A stretch of DNA of 53,895 nucleotides from Candidatus Acetothermia bacterium (lineage in GTDB: Bacteria > Bipolaricaulota > Bipolaricaulia > RBG-16-55-9 > DRXL01). Positions 44,321 through 52,397 of this stretch are shown here, piece after piece (positions within the stretch are counted from its first letter, which is position 1; each line of letters starts with the position of its first letter). The notes below the pieces were generated by a model. That model did not search any database, had not been told where the DNA came from, and saw nothing but the letters and a program-made list of their open reading frames with translations. The position numbers and the translations under genes were made by a program. Location of the stretch: assembly GCA_016179105.1 (NCBI GenBank), contig JACOSB010000043.1, positions 1-53,895 of the forward strand, written 5' to 3'.

Positions 44321-44376
44321 AAAAAAAATACCCCAGGCTTCGACACATAGCCTAGGGCTCCTGTTTATCAGGCTAT
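44321..44376 (-). terminator. Possible terminator of the tiny basic-protein gene
   Basis: On the minus strand ATAGCCT and AGGCTAT form a stem (44376-44347); an eight-T run (44328-44321) follows after a spacer of about 18 bases. The spacing is longer than ideal, but the position right after the stop at 44385 fits. Confidence 0.45.
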
Positions 44377-44384
44377 AAGCTAAT

Positions 44385-44489
44385 TTAGAACCAGTTCTTT
44401 AGCTTGCGCTTGTAACGAGCGCGCGCTTTCATCTTGCGCTTCCACTTGCGCTGCCACTTCGGCGTCATCTTTAACGTACGCTTGGCCAT
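44385..44489 (-). CDS. Tiny strongly basic protein
   Basis: A 34-residue protein (MAKRTLKMTPKWQRKWKRKM...) with about 17 Lys/Arg and four Trp/Tyr. GAGGAGGGTCTC before the ATG is a strong SD, and a terminator-like sequence follows. The composition is that of small ribosome- or RNA-associated proteins (similar in kind to bS22/AURKAIP1-type or Thx), but it is not clearly one of them. It could also bind nucleic acids in other ways. Confidence 0.62.
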   Translation of the reverse strand: MAKRTLKMTPKWQRKWKRKMKARARYKRKLKNWF

Positions 44490-44651
44490 GAGACCCTCCT
44501 CAATCAATCACAATACCTTCGAGAAATCGAATTTATTCTATCGAATTTAGGCTCATTTTGCCAGAAAAGTCCACGGAGAATTCGATCTTGCATTGAGCGT
44601 CATTGCCACCCGCTCGGAGAGTTGCTATTGTGAAGATTACTTTTGCTCCCT

Positions 44652-45125
44652 ATGACACCTTCTCCTTACCGTATCGTGGTTGATGAAAGCGGCAAGTTAG
44701 AGCAGCCAGGAGAAACGATCTTCGCGTATGCGAACGATCGGTCCCGCGTGATCCGGTTGAAAGCCCGTGATCGCGATGCGTGCATGCAACAGCTCCCTGG
44801 CCGGCGCTTCCAAAAAACATTGCGCATCTTCGCCGCCTGCCTCTTTCTGCTTCTGAAGGATATCGTGCGAGTATCAACCATCTGCAAGATTGTCATCGAC
44901 AACGAATACACGAAGCACGACCGAGACATTAAAACGCTGCTCCTCACCCTCTTGGAGCAGCACCAGATTGCATATCCTTCCGGCTTGATCACGGTCGAGA
45001 ATCTCTCCAAGAAGAATCCCGCCGATCAGATCGCGGGCCGCGTGCGTGATCGCACACGGCATGCGGACGAGACAATCACCGCGACGCAGGTCCTTGCCGT
45101 GCTCTCGCGGAGGAAACGACCATAA
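44652..45125 (+). CDS. Hypothetical protein, possibly RNase-H-like
   Basis: A 157-residue protein from MTPSPYRIVVDESGKLEQPG. It opens with a strand ending in DESG and later has VSTICKIVIDNEYTKHDRDIK; this layout is compatible with an RNase-H-fold/DUF3800-like protein, though the match is too weak to call. The ATG at 44652 is preferred over 44643 only by closeness to the first strand; neither has a clear SD. It is followed by the structured sequence at 45136. Confidence 0.55.
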   Translation: MTPSPYRIVVDESGKLEQPGETIFAYANDRSRVIRLKARDRDACMQQLPGRRFQKTLRIFAACLFLLLKDIVRVSTICKIVIDNEYTKHDRDIKTLLLTLLEQHQIAYPSGLITVENLSKKNPADQIAGRVRDRTRHADETITATQVLAVLSRRKRP

Positions 45126-45135
45126 TCGAAAAAAA

Positions 45136-45223
45136 GAAAGTAACCGGGGGCGTTCCGAGTTGACGGTAGCAGACCTCCGCTAAACCCTTACACAGGGATC
45201 ACGAAGGCACCCGGTTTCCTTTC
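45136..45223. ncRNA. Possible structured RNA, unassigned
   Basis: GAAAG-T-AACCGGG at 45136-45148 pairs with CCCGGTT and CTTTC at the right end, a stem of about 12 bp. Within it, GCGTTC can pair with GAAGGC across one mismatch, and two hairpins (TAGC/GCTA and CCCT/AGGG) branch out. The 88-nt three-way shape stands between convergent genes, so it may be a bidirectional terminator or a small RNA. It lacks the SRP, tmRNA, 6S and known riboswitch motifs I could check. The strand is unknown. Confidence 0.4.
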
Positions 45224-45366
45224 ATTGTGTATTCTACCCCATTTTTGCTCTCTGTCAAGCTGTTCACAAACAGACCAACCGATGCTGGCACACTACCCCT
45301 GATCTCGATTTTTCGCGGCTTTCCGGCCTGCAAATTTGCCACCCCTTTTTGGCCCAGCCCTAGTGT

Positions 45367-46557
45367 TCAAGAACGTTTCAGCCGAGCTAGAGTCAATAAT
45401 GCGATAACTCCCACGAGCGCCATCAGGCTGCCATAGTAGAAAGTGAGCGCGTGCGAGCTCTCTTTCGCTCCCCAAAGCCACCCCGCGAATGTGCTTCCCA
45501 CCAAGGACGCCAATCCTATTGTAAGCTGGAAGACCCCCATCGCTGTCGCACGTTGCTCAACCGGTGAAACATCAGCGATGAAAGCTTTTTGGTTGGATTC
45601 AATGAACGCATAGGCGAGTCCATAAAGCATGAACAAAGGAACGAAGGCCCATACTTGCGTCGCATACGCAAAGCCAGCGCACGCGAGCGCAAAAAACCCA
45701 TAACCGAGCAAGAGAACGCTCCGTCGCCCGATCCGGTCGGAGAGGATACCCGCCGGCGTCGCAAATACCGTGTAGACAAAATTGTAAATGATGTACATCA
45801 ATATCGGGATGCCCACCGCCAGTTGATCTGTGAAGGCGCTGTTCACTTTGAGCAAGAAAAGCATATAGCTGAAATTCCCCAGCGCGAAGAGGGCCATTGC
45901 TCCCAGATTCCAGTAGAAGATTTTAGGAAGCTCGCTCAGTCCACCCAAAAGAGTCCGATGATTGGGTTTACTGTTCGTCTCTTGCACGAAGAGCAAAGGG
46001 ATGAGCGAAGTCATTGAGACGAGCCCGCCGATGAGTATCACCCATTTTAACTCTAGACCCAGCCACCAGTAAAAAACAAAAGCAAGCACGGACCCTGCCA
46101 ATGCACCGGCTGTATCCATCGCGCGATGAAACCCAAAATTGATCCCGCGCGCCCCTTCTGCGACCACATCGGCCATGAGCGCGTCACGCGGCGCAGTCCG
46201 AATGCCCTTGCCGACCCGGTCAACGACGCGAAACCCTAAAACCATAGTCCAGTGCGTGGAGAACGGCAGCAGAATGCGAGAGACCGAGGGGATAAGATAC
46301 CCTAGTATGATAAAGGGCTTTTTGCGTCCGTGACGATCTGCCCATCCGCCAAAGATAAGGCTGAGCACACTTCGAACTCCATCCTCCAGCCCGCCGATTA
46401 ATCCGACCACCCATCCGCCGCTGCCCGGCAGGTTGATGAGAAACGTCGGCAAGACGGCCATGATCAGCTCGCCAGCGAGATCATTGAGTAAACTGACGAA
46501 GCCAAGCAACAAGATCGTGGGATGAATCTGCCTCAGAAATTTCATTGGGGCTATCAT
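45367..46557 (-). CDS. MFS transporter
   Basis: A 396-residue transporter with about 12 membrane helices. Motif A (GGWADRHGRKKPFII) follows helix 2, and a partial second copy (GILSDRIGRRSVLLL) follows helix 8. Sequence style resembles drug or sugar-type efflux MFS, but substrate is unknown. The start is either 46557 or the second Met at 46545. It is divergent from the MBL-fold gene. Confidence 0.88.
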   Translation of the reverse strand: MIAPMKFLRQIHPTILLLGFVSLLNDLAGELIMAVLPTFLINLPGSGGWVVGLIGGLEDGVRSVLSLIFGGWADRHGRKKPFIILGYLIPSVSRILLPFSTHWTMVLGFRVVDRVGKGIRTAPRDALMADVVAEGARGINFGFHRAMDTAGALAGSVLAFVFYWWLGLELKWVILIGGLVSMTSLIPLLFVQETNSKPNHRTLLGGLSELPKIFYWNLGAMALFALGNFSYMLFLLKVNSAFTDQLAVGIPILMYIIYNFVYTVFATPAGILSDRIGRRSVLLLGYGFFALACAGFAYATQVWAFVPLFMLYGLAYAFIESNQKAFIADVSPVEQRATAMGVFQLTIGLASLVGSTFAGWLWGAKESSHALTFYYGSLMALVGVIALLTLARLKRS

Positions 46558-46672
46558 ACTCGATCGGATTCTAGCTTGGTAGTCTACATGGCTTTCGAAT
46601 CATCACTATTTTTTGCGCTTGTTGCCGACGTGGTCTATAATAGCCTATTTCGAAAGTCACAATAGGAGTATT

Positions 46673-47407
46673 ATGCGTCTGACCGTGCTCGGCACCGGCT
46701 GCCCGATTCCCGATCCACAGCGAACCCAGTCGGGCTATTTGCTCGAAAAATCGGGAAAACTTATGTTGATTGACTGTGGCAGCGGCGTGCTCGCCCAACT
46801 GGCTCGACTCGGCGTGGATTGGGAGCATCTCGATACGTTTCTCATCACACACCATCATCTTGACCACCTGAGCGATTTGCTGCCTCTTTTCACCGCTCGC
46901 TGGTTGATGGGATTTCCTCGAGCGACCGTCTATGGTCCGGCAGGCACACAAGAGTTTATATCCCAGATGATGGCACCCTTCTCCTATGTCAAGGATCACG
47001 TTTCGCTACAAGTGCAAGAGATCAAAGCGGGGGCCGTTCACTCGATCGCGGGCTTCGAAGTCTCGGCCTTCACGATGCGCCATTTTGTGACTTCGCTCGC
47101 CTATAAATTTGACCGGACGCTGGTCATCTGCGGTGACAGCGAGCCGCTACCCGAACTGCGCGAGTTCGTGCAAGACTGTAAACTCGTGCTCCATGAGTGC
47201 TCTCTGCCGAATGGATACCAAGCGCCGGGACATACGACGCCGACCGCGCTCGGCCAAGCGCTCGCCGGGGCAAAGATCGACTGGCTTCTCCTGACTCATT
47301 TTTATCCAGAAGCAGCGACTCGCATCCCAGAGATGCTCGACGCAGTGCGAAAACATTTTCACGGACGCGTCTCAGCGGCCACCGAGTTACAGAGCATCGA
47401 ACTTTGA
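46673..47407 (+). CDS. MBL-fold hydrolase (RNase Z-like)
   Basis: A 244-residue metallo-beta-lactamase fold protein starting MRLTVLGTGCPIPDPQRTQ. THHHLDHLSDL is the HxHxDH zinc motif; later ligands are in MRHFV, CGDSE and THFYPE. This layout is close to RNase Z/arylsulfatase-like MBL enzymes. Without the RNase Z flexible arm, tRNA processing is uncertain and a phosphodiesterase or other hydrolase is equally likely. AGGAG lies six bases before the ATG. Confidence 0.85.
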   Translation: MRLTVLGTGCPIPDPQRTQSGYLLEKSGKLMLIDCGSGVLAQLARLGVDWEHLDTFLITHHHLDHLSDLLPLFTARWLMGFPRATVYGPAGTQEFISQMMAPFSYVKDHVSLQVQEIKAGAVHSIAGFEVSAFTMRHFVTSLAYKFDRTLVICGDSEPLPELREFVQDCKLVLHECSLPNGYQAPGHTTPTALGQALAGAKIDWLLLTHFYPEAATRIPEMLDAVRKHFHGRVSAATELQSIEL

Positions 47408-47487
47408 ATGATTATTTGTCGCGCAGTCAACTTTTACGCTATAGTTGAGAAACTAGCAAAATTACTGGAGGCACGAAAGGAGAGCAG

Positions 47488-47913
47488 ATGGCTAGCCCAG
47501 AAGCTGTCAAATTTTTGAAGCAGACCCCGCTGTTTGCAACTTTCAGTGAGGCAGAGTTGGATGCCACGCTGCGCACGGCCAAAGAGCGGGACTTTCCCGC
47601 CGGAGCCATGATCGTGCAGGAAGGCGAGAAAGGCAGTGTCGGCTTTTATTTGGTTTTGTCCGGTCAAGTGGAAGTCCGCAAGGGCAAGAAATCATTGGGA
47701 AAGTTTGGCGCCGGTGACTATTTCGGTGAGATGAGCTTGCTTTTGGATACGCCGCGCACGGCCGACGTAGTTGCTTTGGAAAAGACACGCTGCCTCATGC
47801 TGACGCGCTGGGACTTGCGCGCGCTGATCAGCACGCATCCAGACATGGCACTCAAGATTCAAGCCGAGCTCGCGAAACGGCTGCTCAACACCAACAAAGC
47901 GCTCAGCGAGTAA
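47488..47913 (+). CDS. Cyclic nucleotide-binding domain protein
   Basis: A 141-residue protein, one CRP/FNR-type cNMP-binding beta-roll with the phosphate-binding cassette FGEMSLLLDTPRTADV. No DNA-binding helix-turn-helix follows, so it is a stand-alone sensor domain. AAGGAGAG precedes the ATG. It follows the MBL gene after 80 bp and may share its transcript. Binding of cAMP or cGMP is inferred from the Glu and Arg of the cassette. Confidence 0.88.
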   Translation: MASPEAVKFLKQTPLFATFSEAELDATLRTAKERDFPAGAMIVQEGEKGSVGFYLVLSGQVEVRKGKKSLGKFGAGDYFGEMSLLLDTPRTADVVALEKTRCLMLTRWDLRALISTHPDMALKIQAELAKRLLNTNKALSE

Positions 47914-47962
47914 GAGAAGCGCTTCAAAGCTTCTCGGTTTAGGAGAGGCGAGACATTCAAGA

Positions 47963-50227
47963 TTAGCGCGCTCCCTTGGCCGTGAGCACGACCCAGATGG
48001 TCTTGAGTAAAATCCTCACATCGAGCGCGAGAGACATATTCTTAATGTAATAGAGATCGTACTGGACTTTTTTGCGATATTCTGTCGTGGACTTTGTGTA
48101 CTTGAACTCGACCTGAGACCATCCAGTCATCCCCGGCCTGACTAAATACCGTTGCTCGAAAAACGGAATCTCCCGCTCCATCTGATAAGCCAGCTTAGCC
48201 CACTCGGCGCGCGGCCCAACGAGCGACATCTCCCCCTTGAGCACGTTGTAAAGTTGTGGTAGCTCGTCGAGACGAGTGAGTCTCAGAAATTTCCCGACCG
48301 AGGTCATTCGCTCGAGATCGGATTCATTATCTTCTCCCAGACTCACCTCTGCGGGCTCTCGCATCGTGCGAAATTTGTAGAGCGTAAACTCCTTGCCCCC
48401 CCAGCCTACGCGTCGCTGACGGAAGAAGACCGAGCCGGGTGAATTGAGTTTGACGAGAAACGCAATGACGGCTGCTACAGGCGCAGCCAAAACGAGCAGG
48501 AGCCCCGCGATGAATAGATCCAAGACTCGCTTTATCCTGAGATACCAGTAGCGTGCCGGGAGCGCCGAGGGCTCGAGCAGCGGCACTTCCAGGTGATCCA
48601 GATGGATCGCTCCCATCGCGATCTCGAAAAGTTCTGGGGCAACGCGGGTATCGACACGAGCCGATTGGCAACGACCCAAAACCCCGATGAGTTCTTCTTC
48701 CGAACGCTCCTCGGGAGCGAAGATCACCTCATCGATCTTCTGTCGCTCAATGAGGGTCTCTAGATCATCGAGAGTGCCGAGCACAGGCGCTACGAGGCCT
48801 GTCGGCACGCTTTTTGTGGACTGTATAAATCCCATCGGCTCATAGCGCAGGGCGACACGTTTTCGCAGTTCCTCCTCGACCAGGGCGGCGAGCATTCCCG
48901 TGCCGTAAATGAGCACTCGTTTGGGCTGTCTCTTTTTTTGCTCTCGGTAGAGTGCGAACCAGCGCCAGCCCGCCAAGAGAAAAATATTAAAGACCCATGA
49001 GAAGAGCACGATCGAGCGGGGCAAGAAGAACTGTCGGGCAAAAAACGCGAAGAAGACGAGCATGAGCGTGCCCGTGGAAACCGCCTTCACGACACGCGGT
49101 AGGACGTCAAAATAATCGTAATATTTGGAGCGTGGCCGCTCATAGAGATCGAATACATAGAGCAAACCGATCTGCATCAGCGTGAACCAGAGCGCGATTT
49201 CCAGATAAGAAGAAATCGCCCGCTCGAACCAAGGAAAATCCCAGACCCCACGCACGAGATAAGCGAGAGCCACTCCGACCTGGATGAGAAAGGCGTCGAG
49301 CAAGAATTTTGCCGAATTCTTGAGGAAGACCAGAGTTATCAAGAACGCCATCCGTAGATAGATTCCCAGGCCAACAAGTGCGCTGGTGACGTAAGAGCGC
49401 GCATGAAATTTTCGGTAAAAGCGCCAGAGGCTCTGATGGCGCTCGAAGGTCGTGCGCAGCGGCGCTTGAGCGCGGACGCTTCCCACATAATGAGCCACTT
49501 CTAAAACTGGGTGATAGACGACTTGCCAACCGGCTTGATGCGCGCGATAACAAATGTCCACGTCTTCGAAAAAGAGCGGGTAGCCTTCGTCGAGCAGCCC
49601 AATCTGTTCGAGCATCTCCCGACGCAAAAGCATACAGCATCCAGAGACCCAGTCGACGGATCGGGTTTGGTTGTGATCGAAATCGCTCAGCAAAAAGTTT
49701 CGGGAAAACCGATTATCGGGAAAGATCTGGGTCAATGGAGAGTAGCGACTGAACAGATAATTGAGATACGACGGAAAACTTCGGCAGGAAAGTTGGACGC
49801 TCTGGCGGGTCTCATCGTCGTAGACTTTCGGGCCGGAAATCCCGATCTCAGCGTGCTCGTCCATGAATTTAAGCCAGTCCTCGAGCGCTTCGCTCAGGAA
49901 AATCACATCCGGGTTGAGCCACAAGACATAGCGTCCGCGAGAGGCGCGAATCCCTTGGTTAAGAGCCTTGGCTAATCCCTCGTTCTTCTCATTCTTGATG
50001 ACTTTCGCATTCGGAAAATTACGATTCAGCAAGCTCAGACTGCCATCGGTGGAGCCGTTATCGACGACCAAGACTTCAAACGAGGTGCCCTTTGATTTTT
50101 GTTGAACCGAACGCAAACAGTCTTGGAGCCAGCGGCCTGAGTTATAGTTGACCACAATGATAGAGCAGTCTGGACAGCTCTCTTTCCCAGATGTCCGGTC
50201 TTTCACGCCGAGTGTTTCGTCTCCCAA
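47963..50227 (-). CDS. GT2 glycosyltransferase fused to polyprenyl glycosylphosphotransferase
   Basis: A 754-residue fusion. Residues 20-270 form a GT-A family 2 glycosyltransferase (SIIVVNYNSGRWLQD, VVDNGSTDGS, LWLNPDV, FFEDVDICYRAHQAGW). Residues about 290-440 contain four to five membrane helices, then a Rossmann-like domain (VLIYGTGMLAALVEE). The last 210 residues are a bacterial sugar transferase (RRVGWGGKEFTLYKFRTM, LTRLDELPQLYNVLKGEMS, VGPRAE) that links a sugar-1-phosphate to undecaprenyl phosphate, starting polysaccharide assembly. Usual glycosylphosphotransferases are about 460-480 residues without the first domain. It starts 11 bp after the end of the next GT2 gene, so they form one operon. 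Confidence 0.9.
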   Translation of the reverse strand: MGDETLGVKDRTSGKESCPDCSIIVVNYNSGRWLQDCLRSVQQKSKGTSFEVLVVDNGSTDGSLSLLNRNFPNAKVIKNEKNEGLAKALNQGIRASRGRYVLWLNPDVIFLSEALEDWLKFMDEHAEIGISGPKVYDDETRQSVQLSCRSFPSYLNYLFSRYSPLTQIFPDNRFSRNFLLSDFDHNQTRSVDWVSGCCMLLRREMLEQIGLLDEGYPLFFEDVDICYRAHQAGWQVVYHPVLEVAHYVGSVRAQAPLRTTFERHQSLWRFYRKFHARSYVTSALVGLGIYLRMAFLITLVFLKNSAKFLLDAFLIQVGVALAYLVRGVWDFPWFERAISSYLEIALWFTLMQIGLLYVFDLYERPRSKYYDYFDVLPRVVKAVSTGTLMLVFFAFFARQFFLPRSIVLFSWVFNIFLLAGWRWFALYREQKKRQPKRVLIYGTGMLAALVEEELRKRVALRYEPMGFIQSTKSVPTGLVAPVLGTLDDLETLIERQKIDEVIFAPEERSEEELIGVLGRCQSARVDTRVAPELFEIAMGAIHLDHLEVPLLEPSALPARYWYLRIKRVLDLFIAGLLLVLAAPVAAVIAFLVKLNSPGSVFFRQRRVGWGGKEFTLYKFRTMREPAEVSLGEDNESDLERMTSVGKFLRLTRLDELPQLYNVLKGEMSLVGPRAEWAKLAYQMEREIPFFEQRYLVRPGMTGWSQVEFKYTKSTTEYRKKVQYDLYYIKNMSLALDVRILLKTIWVVLTAKGAR

Positions 50228-50237
50228 TACGTACCCC

Positions 50238-51287
50238 TCACTTACCCCTCAAGACAGACCCGACTTCAACGTCTTCACCGACTTGCGCAAAATCTCTGAG
50301 TCTACGCCACCTGGCCCACTTGAGGCTCCACCAATCCCGCCTCATCATCGTTCGGATGTACTCGGTCGAGACCGAACGGCTCTGTTGAATCTGTCGGCGC
50401 TTGTCCAGGAGTTTGGGCAGCGCGCGAAGGGCATCCCATTTGCCCTTCAGAAAATCGAGTCCACGTCCTTGAGTCAGAAAAAATCCAAATGCGATCATTT
50501 CTTCCAGCACATGTAACAGAAAATATTTGACGATCAACGAGCCCGGCATATTCTTGAGATAGACATATTCGAGGTTGCGATGCCCATAGTAAACGTACGC
50601 TGGGCTATTCTTTTGAATGGTCCCGTGGACGCGGTGACGGACGATCGCGGTCGGCACATAGAGACATTTGTAGCCCTTAAGCTGAGCGCGAAAACTCAAA
50701 TCTACATCCTCGAAGCTCACGAAAAAATCTTCATCAAAGAGCCCAATCTCATCGAGCATTTCTTTGCGATAGAGAGCCGCTCCGGCGCACGCTCCAAAGA
50801 CTTCTCGAAGTTGGTTGTACTCTGGCTTATCGGCTTGGTCTAAGTGCCCCAGCTTACCGGCTGACCCGGCGATAGAAAAATAATCTCCCGCAGTATCGAT
50901 CAAATTTCTTTGATGGTAGAAGACAAGTTTGGAGGCGCAAAAGCCTGCTTCGGGATGGGCTGCGAGCGCCTTCATCAATTCCTCCAGCCAACGTACATCA
51001 CTTTCTGTGTCATTGTTAAGTAGCGCGATAAACATTCCCCGAGCTTGGCGAATGCCAACGTTATTGCCCCCCGCAAAGCCGAGGTTCCGCTCTAAGGCAC
51101 AGACCCGCACTCCAGGAAAATGCTGTTGAACCCATGGTACGGAGCCATCGGTGGAGCCGTTGTCGACCAAAATAATTTCAAAATCACGAAATGTCTGGCG
51201 TCGCAAGGATTCAAGACAGCTTGGCAATAAATCCTTACCGTTCCAGTTGAGGATAATAATACTCACCCGCGGAAAGCTGTCCTGCAT
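50238..51287 (-). CDS. GT2 glycosyltransferase (rhamnosyltransferase-like)
   Basis: A 349-residue glycosyltransferase. GT-A motifs: IIILNWNGKDLLPSCLESL, ILVDNGSTDGSV, NNDTESDVRWLEEL (metal region) and FEDVDLSFRAQLKGYKC (substrate end). Its C-terminal helices resemble WbbL-type rhamnosyltransferases. It adds a sugar to the lipid-linked precursor started by the fused enzyme encoded 11 bp downstream. Confidence 0.88.
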   Translation of the reverse strand: MQDSFPRVSIIILNWNGKDLLPSCLESLRRQTFRDFEIILVDNGSTDGSVPWVQQHFPGVRVCALERNLGFAGGNNVGIRQARGMFIALLNNDTESDVRWLEELMKALAAHPEAGFCASKLVFYHQRNLIDTAGDYFSIAGSAGKLGHLDQADKPEYNQLREVFGACAGAALYRKEMLDEIGLFDEDFFVSFEDVDLSFRAQLKGYKCLYVPTAIVRHRVHGTIQKNSPAYVYYGHRNLEYVYLKNMPGSLIVKYFLLHVLEEMIAFGFFLTQGRGLDFLKGKWDALRALPKLLDKRRQIQQSRSVSTEYIRTMMRRDWWSLKWARWRRLRDFAQVGEDVEVGSVLRGK

Positions 51288-51391
51288 AACTTTCAGAGTA
51301 GCCCTCCAACACCAAGCGCTTGATGCGCTTCAGAGAAAAGGTTACCCTAAATGCGAGTGGAGTAGCAAGTGAACGCGTTAACAGGGAATAG

Positions 51392-51784
51392 ATGATGCCC
51401 AATAGATCGAGCGATTGGTTCAATCAAGCACTCAGAGACTTAGAGCAAGCGCAAGATTCGCAACAAGCGGGGCGGCATGAGTGGGCTTGTTTTGCGGCTC
51501 AGCAAGGGGCTGAGAAGGCAGTGAAGGGGTTACATCTTCATTTAGGACAAGAGGCTTGGGGTCATGTGATAGCCAAACTCTTGCGAGAACTACCGGCCAG
51601 CATCCAAGTGCCAGAAGAGCTGGTGGAGAAAGCGCACGTCTTGGATGCGCTTTACATCCCTCCGCGCTATCCGAACAGCCATCCGGAGGGGTCTCCCTTT
51701 GAGCATTATGGCCGATTGCAAAGTGAGGAGGCGATCCGCTATGCCCGTGAGGTCCTTGACTTCGTCCGTGCTCATTTGGCCTGA
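51392..51784 (+). CDS. HEPN-domain protein
   Basis: A 130-residue HEPN domain: SDWFNQALRDLEQAQ, CFAAQQGAEKAVKGL, then DALYIPPRYPNSHPEG and AIRYAREVLDFV. The pattern matches the HEPN partner of MNT nucleotidyltransferases. An R-x4-H (RYPNSH) is present, but this family normally does not use it as the RNase motif, so catalytic activity is not implied. The start may be 51392 or the next Met. It overlaps the nucleotidyltransferase gene by 44 bp. Confidence 0.82.
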   Translation: MMPNRSSDWFNQALRDLEQAQDSQQAGRHEWACFAAQQGAEKAVKGLHLHLGQEAWGHVIAKLLRELPASIQVPEELVEKAHVLDALYIPPRYPNSHPEGSPFEHYGRLQSEEAIRYAREVLDFVRAHLA

Positions 51785-52112
51785 TGCTAAGACGGTCGAC
51801 CGAGCTGTGCGCGCGTGGGCAGAGCAGCTCCTCTCGCAAAAGCCAGAAGTGCTTCGCATCGGCTATTTCGGCTCCTATGCGCGCGGGGATTGGGGCGTGG
51901 GAAGCGATTTGGACCTGATTCTGATCGTCACCCAATCGGAGGAGGAGCCATTTGAGCGGCGATCCATCGAGTGGGATGTGACGAGCCTGCCCGTGCCTGC
52001 GGAGATCTTGATCTACACGATCGCGGAATGGGAAGCACTGACTGCGCAGAATCGATTCAAACAAGCGATCTTGGCCGAGACCATCTGGGTGTATGAACAA
52101 CATGGCAAATGA
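51741..52112 (+). CDS. MNT-type nucleotidyltransferase
   Basis: A 123-residue protein from MPVRSLTSSVLIWPDAKT. The active site GSYARGDWGVGSDLDLILIV has GS and the D-x-D metal pair of minimal nucleotidyltransferases. In HepT-MntA systems the MNT enzyme AMPylates and blocks the HEPN partner. The overlap with the HEPN gene confirms the pair as a two-gene toxin-antitoxin-like module. The start is placed inside the HEPN gene by the location of the conserved core. Confidence 0.82.
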   Translation: MPVRSLTSSVLIWPDAKTVDRAVRAWAEQLLSQKPEVLRIGYFGSYARGDWGVGSDLDLILIVTQSEEEPFERRSIEWDVTSLPVPAEILIYTIAEWEALTAQNRFKQAILAETIWVYEQHGK

Positions 52113-52397
52113 TTGGCAACTCACTTCTTGCCTAGGGACTCCAGCGTCTGCCGGAGGTTGGTGCTGGCATAATTCCGGATATAGCGCTGGGCACTGCTTG
52201 CGCTTCAGCAAGGGTAGCCAGCCGTCGAGAGGCTTCTCTGGGTAGTGGCTGATATAGCATCAATCTCTAAAATCTCTATGGAGAGTGACCAAACGTTGCT
52301 GTACCACCTCTGCACTCAACGGGTGCCGAAGAAAAGCAAACCCACCTTTTTCGCGGTCCGGTTTCCTGAGAGCAGATCACCACTTGGAATAAATTGT
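52113..52397. other. Intergenic, no supportable gene
   Basis: Short minus-strand frames here (for example one ending RQTLESLGKK near 52121) look like tails of a degraded gene but have no start or family match. No promoter or hairpin stands out. Confidence 0.4.
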
